A model generated the notes under the pieces. That model was not told the origin of the DNA and did not search any database. It saw only the letters and a program-made list of their open reading frames with translations. Below, piece by piece: positions 16,809 through 26,200 of a stretch of 48,224 bases of DNA (positions within the stretch are counted from its first letter, which is position 1; each line of letters opens with the position of its first letter). The position numbers and the translations under genes were made by a program. Source of the DNA: Acidobacteriota bacterium (lineage in GTDB: Bacteria > Acidobacteriota > Terriglobia > Bryobacterales > Bryobacteraceae); assembly GCA_016871015.1 (NCBI GenBank), contig VFZX01000014.1, forward strand, positions 1-48,224, written 5' to 3'.

Positions 16809-18445
16809 GGCTCTGTGTAGGGGTTCTGGCGGCCGCGGGGGCGGCGTTTGCGCAGGTCCAGTTCGCTGACGTGACGGCGGCGGCTGGGATCAAGTTCAAG
16901 CACAACGCGGGAAAGGCGGGGAAAAAGTTCCTGCCGGAGACGTTGGGGTCGGGCTGCGCGTTTCTCGACTACAACAATGACAATTGGCCCGACATTTTCC
17001 TGGTGAACGGGCGGAGCTGGGTTCCGGGTCCACGGAAGTCGTATCCGGCCCTATACCGCAACAACAAGAACGGGACGTTCACCGACGTGACGGCGGAGGC
17101 GGGCCTCACCGTGGAACTGCAAGGGATGGGCGTTGCCGCCGGCGACTTTGACAACGACGGCAATTCCGATCTGTACGTGACGGCGATCGAGGGCGACCGA
17201 CTGTTCCGCAATCTCGGGACGGGGAAGTTCGCCGACGTGACCAAGGCATCCGGGATCGCGAACATCGATTTCTCGACGAGTGCGGCTTGGCTGGACTATG
17301 ATCGCGATGGAAAGATCGACCTGTTCGTCGCGAATTACGTGAAGTGGACCGAGAAGGGCGACCTGTGGTGTTCGCTGGATGGGCAGACGAAGTCCTATTG
17401 CACGCCGGAGTCGTATAAGGGCACGGCGTCGAAGCTCTACCGGAATCTGGGCGGCGGGAAGTTCGAGGATGTGTCGAAGAAGGCGGGCGTGGGCGATGCG
17501 ACCAGCAAGTCGCTCGGGATCGCGATCTTCGACATGGACAACAACGGGTGGCCGGACATCTTTGTCGCCAATGACACGCAGCCGAACAAGCTGTACAAAA
17601 ACAACGGAAATGGAACGTTCACCGAAGCTGGCGTCGCGGCGGGAGTGGCGTTCGGCGAGGATGGCACCGCGCGGGGAGCGATGGGCGTGGATGCAGCCGA
17701 TTATGATCGCAGCGGCCGGGCCCACCTGCTGGTGGGGAACTTCTCGAATCAGATGCTCGGGCTGTACCACAACGAAGGCACGGGGCTGTTTGTGGATGAG
17801 GCGCCGGCGAACAATGTGGGACGCGTGAGTCTGCTGTATCTGGCGTTCGGCGCGTTCTTCTTCGACTACGACAACGACGGGCTGTTCGATATCTTCACGG
17901 CGAACGGGCACATTGAGGAGGAGATCAGCCGGGTCCAGCCGCGGGTGAAGTACGCCCAGAATCCGCTGGTGTTCCGCAATCTGGGCAACCGGAAGTTCGA
18001 GCACGCGAATGCGAAGCTGGGCGCGGCAATCAACCGGGCAATCGTGGCGCGGGGCGCGGCTTACGCCGATTTTGACCGGGATGGCGATCTTGATGTGCTG
18101 TTGTCGACCAATGGGGGTCCGGCGTACTTGTACCGGAATGACGGCGGCAATGCGAACAATTGGGTGCGGATCCAGACGGCGGGAAAGAAGTCGAACCGGG
18201 ACGGGTACGGCGCGGTGGTGCGGGTGAAGACGGCGGGGGGACAGGTGTGGTCGACCGTACGGAGCGGGTCGAGCTATTGTTCGCAGAGCGAGCGCGTGTT
18301 GTCGTTCGGGTTGGCGAAAGCAGGGAAAGTAGACTCAATTGAGGTCGTCTGGCCGAGCGGGGAAAAGCAGTTGTTTAGCGGCTTGGACGTGAACAAAACT
18401 TACCTCGTGGAGGAAGGGGCGAAGGCCCCTGTAGTGGTCAACTGA
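16805..18445 (+). CDS. secreted FG-GAP/ASPIC-UnbV beta-propeller protein (last of the run)
   Basis: A 546-residue exported protein starting at a GTG that overlaps the cytochrome stop (GTGA) and has a strong GGAGGAGGG site at 16791-16799. The signal peptide MRLCVGVLAAAGAAFAQ is followed by FG-GAP loops DYNNDNWPD, DFDNDGNSD, DYDRDGKID, DMDNNGWPD, a broken DYDRSGRAH, DYDNDGLFD and DFDRDGDLD. The UnbV domain starts at about 452 (NWVRIQTAGKKSNRDGYGA) and contains SSYCSQSE. It is of the more widespread CRTAC1 subtype (opening QFADVTAAAGIKFKHNAGKA, with LPETLGSGCAFLDYNND) and is more distant from the two mid-cluster paralogues. Tight coupling to the pentaheme protein suggests they act together. Its 3' end overlaps the convergent MsbA-type gene by 8 bases. 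Confidence 0.88.
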   Translation: MRLCVGVLAAAGAAFAQVQFADVTAAAGIKFKHNAGKAGKKFLPETLGSGCAFLDYNNDNWPDIFLVNGRSWVPGPRKSYPALYRNNKNGTFTDVTAEAGLTVELQGMGVAAGDFDNDGNSDLYVTAIEGDRLFRNLGTGKFADVTKASGIANIDFSTSAAWLDYDRDGKIDLFVANYVKWTEKGDLWCSLDGQTKSYCTPESYKGTASKLYRNLGGGKFEDVSKKAGVGDATSKSLGIAIFDMDNNGWPDIFVANDTQPNKLYKNNGNGTFTEAGVAAGVAFGEDGTARGAMGVDAADYDRSGRAHLLVGNFSNQMLGLYHNEGTGLFVDEAPANNVGRVSLLYLAFGAFFFDYDNDGLFDIFTANGHIEEEISRVQPRVKYAQNPLVFRNLGNRKFEHANAKLGAAINRAIVARGAAYADFDRDGDLDVLLSTNGGPAYLYRNDGGNANNWVRIQTAGKKSNRDGYGAVVRVKTAGGQVWSTVRSGSSYCSQSERVLSFGLAKAGKVDSIEVVWPSGEKQLFSGLDVNKTYLVEEGAKAPVVVN

Positions 18446-20234
18446 GCATGTTCAGGCGGTGGTAGATTCCGCCCTGGCGCATCAGTTCCTCGTGTGCGCC
18501 GGACTCGCGGATGCGCCCGCCTTCAACCACGGCGATCCGGTCGGCGCGGCGGATGGTGGACAGGCGGTGGGCGATGACGAACACCGTGCGTCCGGCCATG
18601 AGGGTCGCGAGCGCTTCCTGGACCAGCAGCTCGGATTCGGTGTCGAGGTGCGAGGTGGCTTCATCGAGGATGAGGATCGGCGCGTTCTTGAGCAGCGCGC
18701 GGGCGATGGCCAGGCGCTGGCGCTGTCCACCGCTGAGCTTGGCGCCACGCTCGCCGATCACGGTGTCGTAGCCGTTGGGGAGCTGGAGGATAAACTCGTC
18801 GGCAAGCGCGTTCCGGGCGGCTTCGCGGACTTCAGCGTCGGTGGCGCCACGGCGTCCGTAGCGGATGTTGCTGGCGACGGTTTCGTTGAACAGGAAGGTG
18901 TCCTGCGCGACGATCGCGATCTGAGAACGGAGGGTCGAGAGCGTGAACTCGCGGAGGTCGCGGCCGTTGAGGAGAATCCGGCCTGAGGTGGTGTCGTAGA
19001 AGCGAGGCAGGAGGCTCGCGATGGTTGACTTTCCGGATCCGGATGGGCCGACGAGGGCGAGCACTTGTCCGGCCTCGACTTCGAGGCTGATAGCGGCGAG
19101 TTCGAATCCGCTGGGGGAGTTCGGGTAGCGGAAGCCTACATCCTCAAAGCGTACGGATCCGTTAAATGGGGGCATGGGGACGGCGCCGGGGAGGTCGCGG
19201 ACGCGCTCGGTGCGGTCGAGGTATTCGAAGACTTTTTGAGAAGCTCCGATCGCTTGCTGGAAGATGTTGAAGATGCCGGTTAGGCGCTTAACGGGCTCGT
19301 AGAGCATCAGCAGCGCGGCGATGAAGGAGGTGAAGGCTCCCGCGGACATCGCGCCGGTCTGGATCTGGCTGCGGGCGTAGGCGAGGAGTCCGACGATGGA
19401 CAGCGCGCCGAAGAATTCGATCAGCGGCGAGGCGATGGCCTGTTGTGCGACGTAGCGGAGATTGGCGCGGCGCAGGCGGTCCCCGGCTTCGGCGAAGCGG
19501 CGGGCTTCGTGCTCTTCGGCGGCGAAGGACTTGACGATCACGTGTCCGCTGAGGGTTTCCTGGAGAATCTGGTTAATTTCGCCAGCCTGGTCCTGCGCGG
19601 TGCGTGTGCTGCGGCGGATGCGCTTCCCGAGCCGTGCGGTGGGGACCAGGACGACGGGGAGCACGGTGAGGCTGAACAGGGCGAGCTTCCAGTCCGTTTG
19701 CAGGATTACGTAGAGGAGCCAGAGCGCGGTGAACGATTGCCGGAGCCAGTCGGCGAGGATGTGGGAGACGGCGACCTGGATCTTTTCGATGTCGCTCATG
19801 ATGGAGGACATCAGCACGCCGGTCGAGTGCTGTTCGTAGAATTCTGAGTCCTGGCGGAGGAGGCGCTCGAAGATGTGCTGGCGGAGGTCGGTAACGGCGG
19901 CGTATCCGGCTCTGTTGGCGAGGTAGTTGCCGAGGTAGTCGCAGAGTCCTTTGATGAGGAAGACGGCGACGATGGCGGCGGCGACGGCGGTCCAGATGTC
20001 GCTGAACCAGGGGTGGTTGAGGATCGTGAGCTGGATCTCGCCGCCCGGGATCCGGAGGACGGGTGCGGAGTGCTGTGTGGAGTCGGGCGCGAGCACCCGG
20101 TCAAACACGGGCTGAAGCAGGAGCGCGACGGCGGCTTGCGCGGCTCCGGCGATAGCCATCAGGACAACGGCCACGGAGAGCGTGCCGGCGTGTGGCCGCG
20201 CGTAGGCGAGCAGGCGGAACAGTTCGCGGGTCAT
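18438..20234 (-). CDS. MsbA-type lipid/ABC exporter, fused permease-ATPase
   Basis: A 598-residue half-transporter. Six membrane helices lie in about residues 15-315, with the intracellular segment RLGKRIRRSTRTAQDQAGEI typical of type IV exporters. The nucleotide-binding domain follows with Walker A GPSGSGKST, signature LSGGQRQRLAIARALL, Walker B ILILDEATSHLD and the switch His in IAHRLSTIRRADR. Length and layout match MsbA, which flips lipid A-core across the inner membrane. The gene is linked to a glycosyltransferase family 9 gene and a Trm112-like gene, as in other LPS loci, which supports an LPS role over drug export. The start ATG overlaps the glycosyltransferase stop by four bases. Confidence 0.88.
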   Translation of the reverse strand: MTRELFRLLAYARPHAGTLSVAVVLMAIAGAAQAAVALLLQPVFDRVLAPDSTQHSAPVLRIPGGEIQLTILNHPWFSDIWTAVAAAIVAVFLIKGLCDYLGNYLANRAGYAAVTDLRQHIFERLLRQDSEFYEQHSTGVLMSSIMSDIEKIQVAVSHILADWLRQSFTALWLLYVILQTDWKLALFSLTVLPVVLVPTARLGKRIRRSTRTAQDQAGEINQILQETLSGHVIVKSFAAEEHEARRFAEAGDRLRRANLRYVAQQAIASPLIEFFGALSIVGLLAYARSQIQTGAMSAGAFTSFIAALLMLYEPVKRLTGIFNIFQQAIGASQKVFEYLDRTERVRDLPGAVPMPPFNGSVRFEDVGFRYPNSPSGFELAAISLEVEAGQVLALVGPSGSGKSTIASLLPRFYDTTSGRILLNGRDLREFTLSTLRSQIAIVAQDTFLFNETVASNIRYGRRGATDAEVREAARNALADEFILQLPNGYDTVIGERGAKLSGGQRQRLAIARALLKNAPILILDEATSHLDTESELLVQEALATLMAGRTVFVIAHRLSTIRRADRIAVVEGGRIRESGAHEELMRQGGIYHRLNMLS

Positions 20235-21127
20235 AGGAGGCGGTCGATCGCGGCGAGCACCGGGGCGGTGCCCAGGTTCGCCAGGCCGTCTGGGGCGATG
20301 ATTTGTTCGGCTGCCGTTTTCCAGGGAGCCCAGACTACGGGATCGGACGCACCAAACAGGACCGCGACGGGGAGTCCGAAGGCGGCGGCCACGTGCGCGG
20401 GTCCGCTGTCGTTGCCGAGGAACAGGCTCGCGCCGGCGAGGATGCTCTTGGTCTGTTCAAGAGGCTGGCCGGTGAGGCAGCGATATCGGGCGAAGGGTTC
20501 GAGGTTGTCGCCGGGACCGCCGATGAAGATGGGTTCGAGTCCTTTGTGGGCGATGTGCTCCGCGGCGTGGAGGAAACGCTGAGACGGCCAGGTCTTGGCC
20601 GGGGTCGCGGCGATGGGATGGATGACGGCGTACGGGTTGGAGATGGGCAGGGGCTGGGCGAAGAGACAGGCACGCGGAATCTCCTGGCGCGGCGCGCCCA
20701 GAAAAAACATTGCCGAGGCCAAATGTTCCGCCGTGTGGACTTTGCGGGTCAGACCGAGTATCTCCTGCGCGGTGGGAATCTTCACATTATGGACAAACCC
20801 GTGGCGGTAATGCGCGAATCCGGCGCGGAAGCGGGCGCGGGAGAGCGCGGTCAGCACCAGGCTGCGGGTGCCGCCGTGGAGATTGATGGCGAGCGACGCG
20901 CGGCTCGACCAGGCGTTGGCATGGGTGGGCGGAAGGATGGTCTCGATGTCCGGGTTTCCGGTGAACACGGCTTCGAAGCGGGGCTCGACGATCACGGAGA
21001 CAGAGAGATCGGGACGGGCGGATTTGAGGATCCGGATGGCGGGAGTCGTGAGGACGCAATCGCCGAGGGACCGCAGGCGGATCAGCAGTACGCGCGCACG
21101 CGCGGGCAACTGGGTGAGGATGTCCAC
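20231..21127 (-). CDS. glycosyltransferase family 9 (ADP-heptose:LPS heptosyltransferase-like)
   Basis: A 298-residue GT-B enzyme. The N-terminal VLLIRLRSLGDCVLTTPAI is the family 9 signature, and the C-terminal GNDSGPAHVAAAFGLPVAVLFG is the nucleotide-sugar-binding motif of WaaC/WaaF/WaaQ enzymes. The mid-segment HPIAATPAKTWP is also typical. It probably adds a heptose or related sugar to the LPS inner core; which heptosyltransferase it is cannot be told. At about 300 residues it is on the short side of the family (320-350). The start is a GTG at 21127, one base beyond the Trm112-like stop at 21129-21131. Confidence 0.85.
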   Translation of the reverse strand: MDILTQLPARARVLLIRLRSLGDCVLTTPAIRILKSARPDLSVSVIVEPRFEAVFTGNPDIETILPPTHANAWSSRASLAINLHGGTRSLVLTALSRARFRAGFAHYRHGFVHNVKIPTAQEILGLTRKVHTAEHLASAMFFLGAPRQEIPRACLFAQPLPISNPYAVIHPIAATPAKTWPSQRFLHAAEHIAHKGLEPIFIGGPGDNLEPFARYRCLTGQPLEQTKSILAGASLFLGNDSGPAHVAAAFGLPVAVLFGASDPVVWAPWKTAAEQIIAPDGLANLGTAPVLAAIDRLL

Positions 21128-21128
21128 C

Positions 21129-21296
21129 CTACTCGCGGCGCGCTTCGTCGACCAGCATCACGGGGATGTCGTCGCGAATCGGATAGACGAGCCTGCACGG
21201 GGAGCAGCGCAGTCCGTTCTCCTCGTGGAGGAGCTCGATGGGAGTCTTACAGACCGGGCAGACCAGGATTTCGAGAAGCTCTTTGCTGATGGCCAT
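21129..21296 (-). CDS. Trm112-like zinc-ribbon protein (UPF0434/YcaR type)
   Basis: A 55-residue protein beginning [16 protein letters not shown]. The pairs Cys13/Cys16 and Cys31/Cys34 form a zinc ribbon, and the ending [19 protein letters not shown] is the Trm112/YcaR signature. Bacterial members are often encoded beside lipid A or LPS genes (ycaR lies in the msbA-lpxK-kdsB region of E. coli), which fits the neighbours here. The function is probably as an adaptor or activator of a partner enzyme; none is demonstrable. It sits between the glycosyltransferase (one base away) and the KDPG aldolase gene (one base away). Confidence 0.9.
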   Translation of the reverse strand: MAISKELLEILVCPVCKTPIELLHEENGLRCSPCRLVYPIRDDIPVMLVDEARRE

Positions 21297-21297
21297 C

Positions 21298-21963
21298 TCA
21301 GGAACTCGCTTTCATTTCCGCCCGGGCTTTTTCGATCACGGCGAGGTACTGGCGGGCCCGCTCTTCGATTTCGCCGTAGCGGCCTTCCTTGATCAGCTTG
21401 GCATCGACGAGTTCGCCGCCGACGGCGACGGCGCTCGCACCGGCCTTGAGGAACTCACCGGCGGTATCGAGGTTGACACCTCCGGTGGGGATCATATCGA
21501 TTTGCGGGAAGGGGCCCTTGAGGGCCTTGATATACTTGGGTCCGCCCATGTTCCCGCAGGGGAACACCTTGACGAAATCGGCGCCCGCCTCCCAGGCTGT
21601 GAGGATCTCGGTGGGCGTGAGCGCACCAGGGCAGATGATCTTGGAATAGCGCTTGGCCATCTCGATCGTGGAGACCTTGAGCGACGGAGTCACGAAGAAC
21701 TCGGCGCCCGCGAGCATGCAGATGCGCGCCGTTTCCGGGTCGAGCACTGTACCCGCACCAAGGACAAGCTTGTCACCGAACTGATCCGCCACCTTTTCCA
21801 GTGCCTTTACCGCGCCCGGCACGGTCATCGTGATCTCAGCCGCGCGGATTCCCCCATTGTAGATGGCTTCGATCGCGCGGATGGCGGATTCGGCGGATGC
21901 AGTGCGGACGACGGGGACTATACCGACGTCAAGCATGAACGACAGGGTTTGAGCCCGGGTCAT
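21298..21963 (-). CDS. eda: 2-dehydro-3-deoxy-phosphogluconate (KDPG/KHG) aldolase
   Basis: A 221-residue class I aldolase that splits KDPG to pyruvate and glyceraldehyde 3-phosphate (or acts on KHG). Family hallmarks are GIVPVVRT near the N-terminus, the catalytic Glu in [25 protein letters not shown], the FVTPSL segment, the Schiff-base Lys in [14 protein letters not shown], and [18 protein letters not shown] with the phosphate-binding Gly pair. Length matches the family. The ATG is at 21961-21963, four bases after the LacD-like stop. Its place in an envelope/sugar operon suggests uronate or sugar-acid breakdown rather than a dedicated Entner-Doudoroff cluster, as no edd is present. Confidence 0.9.
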   Translation of the reverse strand: MTRAQTLSFMLDVGIVPVVRTASAESAIRAIEAIYNGGIRAAEITMTVPGAVKALEKVADQFGDKLVLGAGTVLDPETARICMLAGAEFFVTPSLKVSTIEMAKRYSKIICPGALTPTEILTAWEAGADFVKVFPCGNMGGPKYIKALKGPFPQIDMIPTGGVNLDTAGEFLKAGASAVAVGGELVDAKLIKEGRYGEIEERARQYLAVIEKARAEMKASS

Positions 21964-21967
21964 TCGA

Positions 21968-22969
21968 TTAGTCTACCGTGATGCCGAGCTTGGCATACCA
22001 AGGCTTGGCGGGCTTGAGCGCGTTGTTGACGGCGTTGATGTTGCGGACGCCCTCCTCCGCCAGCCAGTCCTCCAGAGCCTTGACTCCGTGCTGGGCGTAG
22101 ACCGGGATTCCTTCCTTCCAGGTGGCGCGTCCGCACAGGACTCCTGAGAAGCCGGTGCCCGCTTCGGCTGCCATGCGGAGGGATTCGGTGAACTGGTCGT
22201 TCGAAACGCCCGCGCTCAGGTAGATGAAAGGCCTAGTGGCAACGGCTGCGGCGCGGCGGAAATGATCGAGCGCCTCGTCCCACGAGTAGGCCTTCTGGCC
22301 TTTGTAGACGCTGCTGCCTTCGGTGAAATTGGCGTTGATAGGGACTTCGACCTTGAGCACGTCGACCTTGTAGTGGGGCTTGGAGTACTCTTCCATGCTC
22401 CGGATGACGATTTCGGGCTTGCGCTTGGCGAACTCGAGTCCCTTTTCGTCACCGCCTGCCGGGTCATAGCCGACGAATTCGAGGAAGAAGGGAATGTCGC
22501 AAGCCTCGCACTCGGCGCCGATGCGCTCAATGAAGGCATGCTTGATGTCGTTGACCTGGGCGTCATCGAACGGAGTGTAATAGATGAGGATCTTGACGGC
22601 GTCTCCGCCCCAGTCCTTGATCCGCTTGACCGAGACGTGGGGAAGCAGATCAGGCAGACGTCCGGGCTGCGTGTTGTCGTAGCCCGATTTTTCGTAGGCA
22701 AGCAGGAGTCCGGCGTTGGCGGAACGTGCTTGCGCTGCGGGGAGTCCGAATTCAGGATCGAGCAGGATGGCGCTGGCGTGCGGGGTCAGGACGCGCGAAA
22801 CGGCGATCTTGAACTCCTGCATCATCTCGTCGGTGATATCGGATTCCGCAACGCCTTTTGCTTTTGCAATGGACTTCTGAAGGCTGCCGCGCTGGTCCAT
22901 TGCGGCGGCGGCAATGACTCCGCGGGAGTCGGAGAGATTTTTGAGGTGGGCAAGCTTGCCTGGAGTCAT
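21968..22969 (-). CDS. LacD-like tagatose 1,6-bisphosphate aldolase (class I)
   Basis: A 333-residue TIM-barrel aldolase. The N-terminal AAAMDQRGSLQK and VLTPHASAILLDPEFGLPAA segments, the VKILIYYTPFD strand, the probable Schiff-base Lys in YKVDVLKVEVPIN and the late PFIYLSAGVSNDQF are typical of the LacD family. That family cleaves tagatose 1,6-bisphosphate to DHAP and glyceraldehyde 3-phosphate, and some members accept several hexose bisphosphates. A sulfo-sugar aldolase of the YihT kind is related but shorter. No other lac or tagatose gene is nearby. It is the first gene of the minus-strand run ending with the MsbA-type gene. No ribosome site is obvious; a TATACT box on the minus strand at 23030-23035 could serve as its -10. 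Confidence 0.8.
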   Translation of the reverse strand: MTPGKLAHLKNLSDSRGVIAAAAMDQRGSLQKSIAKAKGVAESDITDEMMQEFKIAVSRVLTPHASAILLDPEFGLPAAQARSANAGLLLAYEKSGYDNTQPGRLPDLLPHVSVKRIKDWGGDAVKILIYYTPFDDAQVNDIKHAFIERIGAECEACDIPFFLEFVGYDPAGGDEKGLEFAKRKPEIVIRSMEEYSKPHYKVDVLKVEVPINANFTEGSSVYKGQKAYSWDEALDHFRRAAAVATRPFIYLSAGVSNDQFTESLRMAAEAGTGFSGVLCGRATWKEGIPVYAQHGVKALEDWLAEEGVRNINAVNNALKPAKPWYAKLGITVD

Positions 22970-23027
22970 GGATTGTGTTGTTGAAAGCTTGGATTGGGAT
23001 GGTCGCGAACGAGGCGGGACTGAACTT

Positions 23028-23202
23028 TCAGTATAGCGGGCTCAATCGAGGCTCGATGACCCAGTCGCCCTCCGGAGAGATGTATCCCGCTTTGCGGTCG
23101 AGAGACGCCGCCTTTCATCGGAACGGACCGGACCTGCCAGCACCGCCCAGAAGCCTGTGCTGGTGGTCCCTCGAACTGGAACGTGATCACGACCGAACCA
23201 TC
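23028..23202 (-). pseudogene. possible decayed WG-repeat protein remnant
   Basis: This lies in the 294-base gap between the LacD-like gene and the kinase fusion. On the minus strand one frame reads DGSVVITFQFEG (codons from 23202 downward). A different frame, ending at a TGA at 23028-23030, reads RKAGYISPEGDWVIEPRL. Both match the WG (KWG) repeat pattern in which D-G-x-V-V-I-x-x-x-F-x and G-Y-I-x-x-x-G-x-W-V-I-x-P alternate. The frame change and the absence of a start indicate a degraded gene. The rest of the gap shows nothing recognisable. Short matches leave room for coincidence. Confidence 0.4.
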
Positions 23203-23263
23203 CCGGCGCAGGTGGCCTCGTGGGCCCCGGGAATTGGACAAATGCGCCGCGTCCATGCCGCGG

Positions 23264-26200
23264 CTAACAGCGCGAGACGGATTCGGCCAGGCACAGCGCC
23301 ACAGCCTGGGCGGAGCCATCCCGGACCCAAGCGTCCAACTGCGCCACATCCTTCAATTGCTGGCCACGTTGGCGGCTTACCTCGATATATTGGCACGACA
23401 CCTCTTCAATCGCGGTCATATCGCCCCACAGGCGCTCGAACTGGGCGACAGGGAAGATGTCCTCCTGGCCGCGGCCCCAACGCTTCTTGACGTCCTTGAT
23501 CGTCATGTAGCTCGGGATCCGGCGGCTGGTGCGGCGGACGGCGGCCTGCACCAGGTCCGGGTTACCCAGGTCAGCGCGGCGTAGACCGAACACGGCGAGC
23601 ATCGGATCGATCGAGATCCAGTAGGTCGCTGCGTTGTAGAAGCTGAGCCCGAACTCGATTTCCTCGTTGGGCAGGCAGAGTCCCTCGACCAGACGGAGGC
23701 GTCCATTCACGCGCGCCAGTCCACCGCCGTGGTCGTCGTACTGCCGGCGGATCACCTCGACCGTCATCACCGCGCCCGACGCGATGTGTGCGCCGAGCAC
23801 CGCCGGATCCGGTGACGCCCCCAGCGTGTCAATGTTGTGGACCAGCAGATAGTCGATCTCCGGCTGCGCGGTGAGCAAGCGGTGCAGCAGTCCGTTGCGG
23901 AGCAGGTTCGGAACTTCATACCAGTGTCCGACCGGATGCAGGCACTGGCGCGGCAGGTTGTCCGTGTAGTCGCCCGCTTCGCCCGCCTGCTCGACCCACT
24001 TGATGAGGCTGGCGCGGCCGCTGTCCCGGACCTTCTGCTTCTGTTCATCCAACTGTTGCTGCGGCAGGACCTCCCACAGATATCGCAAGTCAGCCACCGT
24101 CGGGATCAAACGCAGTCCGATGCTCCTTCCCTCCGACACGTGGAGTTCCTTGCCCTCCGCGAATCTGGCCACCGCGTCGTGCGTCAAATAGCTGGTGGTG
24201 ACGACATGCGGGATACGCGCCGCGGAGGTCCGCGCCAAGTGGATCTCGATGAAGTTACGGAAGCGGTCTCCGAAGCGATGGAAGGGATTGAGCGCTTTCA
24301 CGACTCCCGCGCCCGTCGTCCACCGGCTGCCGGCGCCACCCGCCAGGCTCACCACCGCGAGTTGTCCGCCGGAGAGAGAGCGGCGGCCGGACGCTTCGTG
24401 CCGGGTGCTGTAGGCCGGCACCTCTTTCGCGCGTACATCCTCGATTGACGTGGCCGGCGGAAGCTGATTGCGCGCAAGCCCGATGCGTCCAGCACGGTAG
24501 TCGGCGCGGATCCGCTCGTGCTCGGCGGGATCAAAGCCGTGGCGCACGAGCAAATCGCGCAACTCGCCGGATGAGTCCGCCACGGCTGCCGCGTCGCGCG
24601 GTGTAAGCCGGTCGATCAGGGCTCCGGCATACGAGGGATAGGCGCCGGTGAAGCGCGCAAGCTCGCGCCGCCGAGCCGGAGTCAGGCCGCGTGCATCGCG
24701 GAGCCCCTCAGGCGCGCAGAGCAAATAATAGGAGGGACTCAATAGCGCGGCATCACCCGCATGGAGTTCCGCACGGGAGCCATCCTCATTGACCGCGAAA
24801 TCGTAGACCACCGGTTCGATCGCGAAGGGGACGAAGTTCTCCATCCGCTGCTTGGTGGAGCTCAGGATCCGCGCCATCCCGTCGAGCGCCTGTTCGCGGA
24901 TTGCCGGGTCAAAGAGGAAGCCCATACCGCCGCCGCTCATCCCGCCGAGCATCCAGAAACCCCAGAACTGTTCGCCGAACCGCTCCTGGCACGCCTGGAT
25001 CAAGCTGTCGGTGTAGGCGTTGCCCGCCCAGGGAATGATGGCGCGGATCGGACCGTGAAAATTGGCGCTGGTGAGCGCGCCCACCGCGCGGATTTCGCCA
25101 AGCCTGAGCTTCGCCACCAGCTCGTCGAAAAGCCGGATCGCCTCCTGCCGGGCGGTCCACTCCGAACTGCCGCGCAGCAGGTAGCGCTCGGTGCACATCT
25201 CCAGGATCGGACCCACATCCTGGCTCATCCCGCCGTGGACCAGCACGAGCGAACGCTCCAGATCCCGCCGCGCCTGCGCGGGGACCTGGTCAGCGCCGAG
25301 CAACTGATGCCGGGGCAGCAGGCATCCGCGGCTGATGCCGAACTCGGGACTTCCTGGTGCGGCCGATTCGGCGTGGATCACTTTGATGCCGGGCCACAGC
25401 CCGCCAGAGTCCTGCCAGCCGCCGCCGGAGCCCCCTAGCCACTCACCGTAAATTGCGCGGGCCGCAACCCACCGGCGCCCGGATTCCGTGAGCACGCCTT
25501 CGAGAGAGGGAAGCTGGCGGGTCGCGCGCATGCACGCAGCGATCAGGCAGGCGAGCAGATTGGTGCTGACCGCCAACCGGCTGCCTTTCGGAATATCGTT
25601 CACCTGGCTGACGAGTTCGATGCCGAGCCCGTCTCGACCCGTGAGCCGCCGCAGGATTCCGGTGAGCGGACGCCCGCTGCCTTCCAGTCCAGCGGGAATC
25701 AGTCCGGAGGCGATGAGCGCGGCCTTGAGCAGGCCCAGGTAGTCGCGCGCGAAATCGAAGATCTCCTCCAGCATGGTGATGCTCGCTCGCGCCTCCAGGT
25801 CGACGCTCACCAGGCGGATCACGGGCTCGTCGATGATCCGCAGAAAGGCTTCGACCGGCGGTCGCGGAGCCTGGCCCGAACCGCGGATCGCCAAGTCGAC
25901 GGAGATGTTGCAGACGCGCGCGCCCTCGGGATAGTCCATCGCGAGGAAGAAGATGTCGCTCCAGGCGCTGTGGCTCAGGTCCATGCGCACGGGCGTGACT
26001 TCGTGCAGGACCGGGAATGGGTCCGCGATCAGCGCCGGATGGATCCGCAGGGGGTAATCGTCCTCGTGACCCGCGCGGAACATCCATTGATTGCCGGGGA
26101 AATCGCGGACGCTGCGGCGCACCTGTCCGGCCAGAGTATGGAAGGCGAGTCCGCGGTAAGCCACCGCCAGCGCAGAAGAGAGCGCGGGACTCGGGCCGTG

